Positions 60,924 through 64,000 of a DNA stretch of 64,000 bases are shown piece by piece (the first letter of the stretch is position 1; each line of letters opens with the position of its first letter). This DNA is from an uncultured Paracoccaceae bacterium (GTDB lineage Bacteria; Pseudomonadota; Alphaproteobacteria; Rhodobacterales; Rhodobacteraceae): NCBI GenBank assembly GCA_951812305.1, contig CATOSB010000009.1, positions 1-64,000 of the forward strand, given 5' to 3'. Below the pieces are notes generated by a model, which saw only the letters and a program-made list of their open reading frames with translations, did not search any database and was not told the origin of the DNA. A program made the position numbers and the translations under genes.

Positions 60924-61795
60924 AGTGGGTCAGTTTGAATTGCAGCCCTTACAAGGAGCGAGGCTATGATCCAGCCGGGGGTTCCCACACGCGGTGCTGC
61001 GTGTTACCTTTCACTCAAGGCAAGAACCGGTGCAGGCATGGCAATCCTCGGGCGAAAAGAAATTAGCGACAAGGTCGCGGAGGGCAAGATTACGATTGAG
61101 CCCTTTGATGAGAATAAAATCGAACCGGCTAGCTATGATTGCCGAATAGGTGATGTCCTTGCGGCTGGTATTGGGCGTCACAAATGGGAAGAAGGCGACG
61201 AATTCGTCCTTGAAAGCAATTCCTGGGCATCCGCCTCCTCCGAAGAGGTTTTCGATCTACCCAATGACATTTGTGCTTCCTATGGCATTCGCTCTGGCCT
61301 GGCCAGGAGAGGTGTAATCGCATTCGGCGGCCCTCAAATAGATCCCGGCTATAAGGGAAAGATTTTCGTTTCTCTGTATAATCCGACGTTGGAACCTATT
61401 GTCCTAAAACATGGCCAGGTGATAATGTCGGTGATTTTCTATCAACTTATGTCCGCCGACGAACACGGATACTCCGGTCCACATCAAGGACAGAAGGACT
61501 TTCCATCCCAAGACGTCGAATTTATGATGCGAATGCGCAGTCGAAACCTTGCAGAAGTAATCGACAATGTTGAAACTCTCGACCACTCCGTCAAAAGCCT
61601 TGCTGAAAACCTGAAAACCCTCACCTCAGATGTGCATGAAATACGCCGCATTGTTGATGATGCGAAGCCGTGGCTAAAGGTAATCGTGTGGATACTGGGT
61701 ACCGCCGGTGTCGCGGCCGTTGGGTGGATTGTTGTTGAGCTTATGCAAAGCTTCTTTGGCTCTGGTTCGAAGCCATAATTTCAAACTGACCCACT
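60924..61795. mobile_element. Moron cassette bounded by 16-bp perfect inverted repeats
   Basis: AGTGGGTCAGTTTGAA at 60924-60939 and TTCAAACTGACCCACT at 61780-61795 flank the single gene at 61038 (872 bp in all). The insert is AT-richer than the phage. Its left end abuts a second start-like ATGACC context. No clear target duplication. It resembles an IS-derived cassette whose transposase has been replaced by cargo. Confidence 0.6.
61038..61778 (+). CDS. Membrane-anchored dCTP deaminase/dUTPase-fold protein
   Basis: 246 residues from MAILGRKEIS. KIEPASYDCRIGDVLAAGIG, YGIRSGLARRGVIAFGGPQI, DPGYKGKIFVSLYNPTLEPI and HGQVIMSVIFYQL follow the dCTP deaminase family. The catalytic Glu of E. coli Dcd (in IVLEFYN) is Ser here (IFVSLYN), so deamination is doubtful. 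A coiled coil (HSVKSLAENLKTLTSDVHEI) and a C-terminal membrane helix (IVWILGTAGVAAVGWIVVEL) follow. Nucleotide-depleting dCTP deaminases are known phage-defence enzymes. Promoter candidate: TTGCAG (60940), 19 nt, TATGAT (60965). Confidence 0.65.
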   Translation: MAILGRKEISDKVAEGKITIEPFDENKIEPASYDCRIGDVLAAGIGRHKWEEGDEFVLESNSWASASSEEVFDLPNDICASYGIRSGLARRGVIAFGGPQIDPGYKGKIFVSLYNPTLEPIVLKHGQVIMSVIFYQLMSADEHGYSGPHQGQKDFPSQDVEFMMRMRSRNLAEVIDNVETLDHSVKSLAENLKTLTSDVHEIRRIVDDAKPWLKVIVWILGTAGVAAVGWIVVELMQSFFGSGSKP

Positions 61796-61799
61796 ACCC

Positions 61800-62201
61800 A
61801 TGGCCGTGCACACCATCAACCTTCCCGACATGCTCTACGGGCGCGAGATGCGCACCGTGATCTGGGACGACGTGGCGGGCACCGTTACCGGTACACATTC
61901 AGATATACCGGACATGCAACGGGACCTCGCCCTGCCCACGCCGGTGGATTGCTCATCCGAGGGACGTGTGCTCTACCTCCACAATCCCGCGCACGATCCG
62001 GCCGACTTCCTCTGGCTGCTCGGGTTCGCCTTCAGCGGGATACTCTACGAGCCGCTGCGTTCGACCCTGCCGCCCGTCTTCGACGGCGTCGACCTCAGCC
62101 CCATGGAACCCGCCCCGCGCGCCAGACGCGATGCGGAAGGCAACATTACCGACCGATACGAGGACGGCTCGTTCCTCGGCTACGACATGCCCTACAGCTG
62201 A
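61800..62201 (+). CDS. Phage protein of unknown function near right end
   Basis: 133 residues (VHTINLPDMLYGREMRTVIW, DPADFLWLLGFAFSGILYEP, GSFLGYDMPYS). The ATG is 4 bp after the right inverted repeat of the moron cassette. No motif. Last gene before the right terminus. Confidence 0.5.
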   Translation: MAVHTINLPDMLYGREMRTVIWDDVAGTVTGTHSDIPDMQRDLALPTPVDCSSEGRVLYLHNPAHDPADFLWLLGFAFSGILYEPLRSTLPPVFDGVDLSPMEPAPRARRDAEGNITDRYEDGSFLGYDMPYS

Positions 62202-62554
62202 CACCCGCACATCCGTCGCAAGCGCCTTGCAGGGAGTGTGCAGGCCCCTTGCAAGGGCAGGATTATCGTGGCTGCGGAAGCACCGGGAAGCGCGAAAAAA
62301 GCCGCCCCCGAAACGCCCGGAAAATCCGGTGAAAAACGACCCCCCGAAAAACACCGTTTCCAGCGGGTTCGCACACCCCGAAACGCGCCGATTCTGAAAA
62401 ACTTATGGCGCGGGCCGAATTTGACGTGGCCATCAGGTCCGCGCCGCACCAGGCGCTCAAAGCCCTGATCTGGCGGGAAATTTCAATTCTCATCCCACTT
62501 CATCCCGAATAGGCCCGGATAGTCCCGCTTCCCAAAGACTTTTGTCACCCCACA
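62202..62554. repeat. Prophage right terminus
   Basis: 353 bp without a convincing gene. CCCTTGCAAGGG (palindrome near 62257) may end transcription. GGGATGAAGTGGGATGAGAA on the minus strand (62487-62506) matches the left-end repeat pattern GGGnTGnnnTGGGnTG. AAGACTTTTGTC (62535-62546) followed by ACCCCACA ends the element at 62554, with the same 8-nt offset as the left end. Confidence 0.75.
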
Positions 62555-63541
62555 GCGCGGGCGGAGGATCTCTTCCGCATGGCGTTCGGGGAGCCGGTGC
62601 GCCCCGGCGCCGCTGACTGGCGGGCGCGGGAGAACGACGCGGTGTCGATGGCGATGAGAGGCCACAAGCGCGGGCTCTGGTGCGATCATTCCGCCGGGGA
62701 AGGCGGCGACCTTCTCGATCTCGCCGCGATGGTGCTCTGTGGCCTCACGAGCGCGCGGAGCGACTTTCCGCGTGTGCTCGAAGAGGCTGCGTGCTGGCTG
62801 GGCGACGCCCCAATGCCGGACAGAAGAAAGCCCAAAGCCAAAGATACCAATGAGCGCTCCTATCTCCGCGCGCTGGTCCGCTCGACAGAGGGCTGGACCG
62901 GACCGGTGCGGGGCAGCCCGGCGGAGACCTATCTCGCCGGGCGCGGCATACGGGACCTGCCCGAAACCGGCCTGGCATTTCTGCCGCCGGTTCCCTGCCT
63001 GCGTGTCCGTGATCCCGACTGTCCGGCGCTGGTGGTCTGGGCCGTGGATGACGCCGGGCATGCGGTCGGCGGCCAGCGCATCCTCATTGATGACGCGGGC
63101 CGGAAGGCGGCGGTGAAGATCACCAAGCCCGCCTTCGGCACAATCGCAAGTACGCCCGCACGGTTTCCGGCGCGGGAGCCCGGTTCAGCATCGGGCCCGC
63201 TCATCATCGCCGAAGGCCCCGAAACTGCCCTGACCATCCGCGCCGTGACCGGTCTGGAGACCTGGGCGGTGTTCGGGGTTTCGGGATGGAAGCGCGCGCC
63301 GGTCCCGATGGACCGCGAGGTGATCCTTGCCCCCGACCGGGATGCGCCGGGGAGCCCCGCGGCACGCGCCTTTGCCCATGCACTGGCGCATCATCTCGAC
63401 CGGGGCTGCCGGCTCCGCATCGCCGAAGCCCCCGAACCCGAAGGCTCCAAACGCGATCTCAACGACACGCTGATGACCCGGGGGGCCTTCGCCGTGCTCG
63501 GGGCCATTGCCGCGGCCCGGCCCGTGGAGGAACGCATATGA
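62555..63541 (+). CDS. Toprim-domain (DUF7146-like) plasmid protein, 5' truncated by the prophage
   Basis: The frame is open from the first base outside the prophage (RAEDLFRMAFGEPVRPGA), so the original gene began further upstream; the first internal ATG is 62579. AMRGHKRGLWCDHSAGEGGD is a primase-like zinc/DNA-binding part. SGPLIIAEGPETALTIRAVT and REVILAPDRDAPGSPAARAF carry the Toprim Glu and DxD. It resembles plasmid primase/helicase-loader-like proteins near transfer genes. Probably inactive or expressed from an internal start. Confidence 0.75.
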   Translation, partial: ARAEDLFRMAFGEPVRPGAADWRARENDAVSMAMRGHKRGLWCDHSAGEGGDLLDLAAMVLCGLTSARSDFPRVLEEAACWLGDAPMPDRRKPKAKDTNERSYLRALVRSTEGWTGPVRGSPAETYLAGRGIRDLPETGLAFLPPVPCLRVRDPDCPALVVWAVDDAGHAVGGQRILIDDAGRKAAVKITKPAFGTIASTPARFPAREPGSASGPLIIAEGPETALTIRAVTGLETWAVFGVSGWKRAPVPMDREVILAPDRDAPGSPAARAFAHALAHHLDRGCRLRIAEAPEPEGSKRDLNDTLMTRGAFAVLGAIAAARPVEERI

Positions 63542-64000
63542 CAGGGTGGCACACGATCCTCTTCGCCCCCGGCAGTGCGACACTCGCGTTCGCGGCCTTC
63601 TTCCTGCCGCCCGTGCCCTTCGCGCTGGCGCTGCTGCCATTGCTCGTCGCGGCATGGGGCGACCGCGCGTCCCTCCGCGCCGCCGCCATGGCCGGCTTCA
63701 TGCTCTGGCCCGCCATCGCCTCGGCCACCGGTCTTGTCGGGGTTGGCATGGGGCCGGGAGTTGTCTGGGCCGGAGCCGCCGGGATCGTGGTCGCGCTCTC
63801 GCTGCTCGCCGCATGGTTCGGCATCTTCCCCGTGACACTGACGCTTTTGGCAATCCCGTTCTTCCCCGCCTCGCCGCTTCTGCCCCTTGCCGCGCTTCTG
63901 CCGGGCGCGGGACTTGTCGGCCTGATCGTCACCGCGCTGGCGCTGACCGCCGCCGAGGCGGTTCGCTACCGGAAGGCTCTCTTGTCGGGCATTCTCGCAG
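63538..64000 (+). CDS. Polytopic membrane protein, 3' partial (possibly TraB-like)
   Basis: 154 residues to the window edge, with at least five hydrophobic segments (TLAFAAFFLPPVPFALALLP, FMLWPAIASATGLVGVGMGP, GAAGIVVALSLLAAWFGIFP). ATGA overlap with the Toprim gene. The membrane-rich N-terminus fits Ti-plasmid-type TraB (N-acyltransferase-like) but the diagnostic C-terminal domain lies outside the window. Confidence 0.45.
   Translation, partial: MTGWHTILFAPGSATLAFAAFFLPPVPFALALLPLLVAAWGDRASLRAAAMAGFMLWPAIASATGLVGVGMGPGVVWAGAAGIVVALSLLAAWFGIFPVTLTLLAIPFFPASPLLPLAALLPGAGLVGLIVTALALTAAEAVRYRKALLSGILA

Larger units (their letters stand above)
22743..62554. mobile_element. Complete Mu-like transposable prophage, 39,812 bp
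   Basis: The ends are matched inverted termini: TGTAGCGCGACAAAAGTCTT at 22743 and TGTGGGGTGACAAAAGTCTT read inward from 62554. Further end-repeats lie inside both termini. The content is that of a Mu-like siphophage: c repressor, DDE transposase A, ATPase B, DUF3164, GemA, Mor, DUF2730, DUF3486, terminase, DUF935 portal, F, protease/scaffold, capsid, and a long-tail module with tape measure and J-like tip. The order is unusual (see findings). Flanking pentamers AAAAT and GCGCG differ and the flanks are two different genes, so the prophage region rearranged after insertion. Confidence 0.92.

Overview
The window is a GC-rich, mobile-element-laden stretch of a plasmid (or chromid) from an alphaproteobacterium, most likely a Rhodobacteraceae member. 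Two plasmid replication modules of types known from that family lie close together. One is an iteron/Rep_3 (RepB) module with a ParA-type ATPase. The other is a DnaA-like initiator with parAB and an intragenic parS-like palindrome set. The replicon is therefore probably a composite or cointegrate. No rRNA, tRNA or CRISPR array was seen.

Layout. 1-1744: 3' part of an exopolysaccharide chain-length/BY-kinase gene. 1745-6170: IS graveyard (IS5 and IS256 fragments, an IS5-like transposase gene, a complete single-ORF IS66-family element, an IS630 element with a frameshift-joined transposase). 6174-9103: eleven iterons, rep operator, rep gene, convergent parA plus small partner, partition-type repeats. 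9251-12125: broken genes and an Rpn-type nuclease gene. 12320-15957: parB, parA with three embedded palindromes, origin repeats and DnaA-like initiator. 15967-18885: tyrosine recombinase divergent from a DUF1403/scpB operon whose third gene is cut by IS66. 18886-22003: tandem pair of IS66 elements, the second lacking its left end. 22005-22742: Tn3-family tnpA and resolvase remnants. 22743-62554: a complete 39.8-kb Mu-like transposable prophage. 62555-64000: plasmid Toprim gene, 5'-truncated by the prophage, then a membrane-protein gene.

Prophage. Both ends carry the same terminal signature (TGT, five variable bases, then GACAAAAGTCTT) and internal end-repeats. The layout is not that of Mu. 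The repressor and early region (c, transposase A, ATPase B, GemA, Mor) sit in the middle, DUF2730-to-portal/F genes run rightward to the right end, and protease-to-tail genes run leftward to the left end. Endolysin, spanins and moron genes start from a divergent promoter at 37.8 kb. Four copies of a 16-bp palindrome, GCGGACCATGGTCCGC, stand in front of the post-early transcription units. In all five promoter directions a -10-like hexamer starts exactly 24 nt from the palindrome edge. This places the palindrome at about -51 to -36, the geometry known for the Mu activator Mor, and a mor gene is present. One palindrome serves two divergent late promoters.

Accessory genes in the prophage include an Acb2/Tad1-like cyclic-nucleotide sponge, a DUF6765 moron with its own sigma70-type promoter, a membrane-anchored dCTP-deaminase-fold protein in a cassette bounded by 16-bp perfect inverted repeats, two DNA methyltransferases (one with its ribosome binding site buried in a leader hairpin), and an early DNA-binding gene carrying three copies of its own palindrome.
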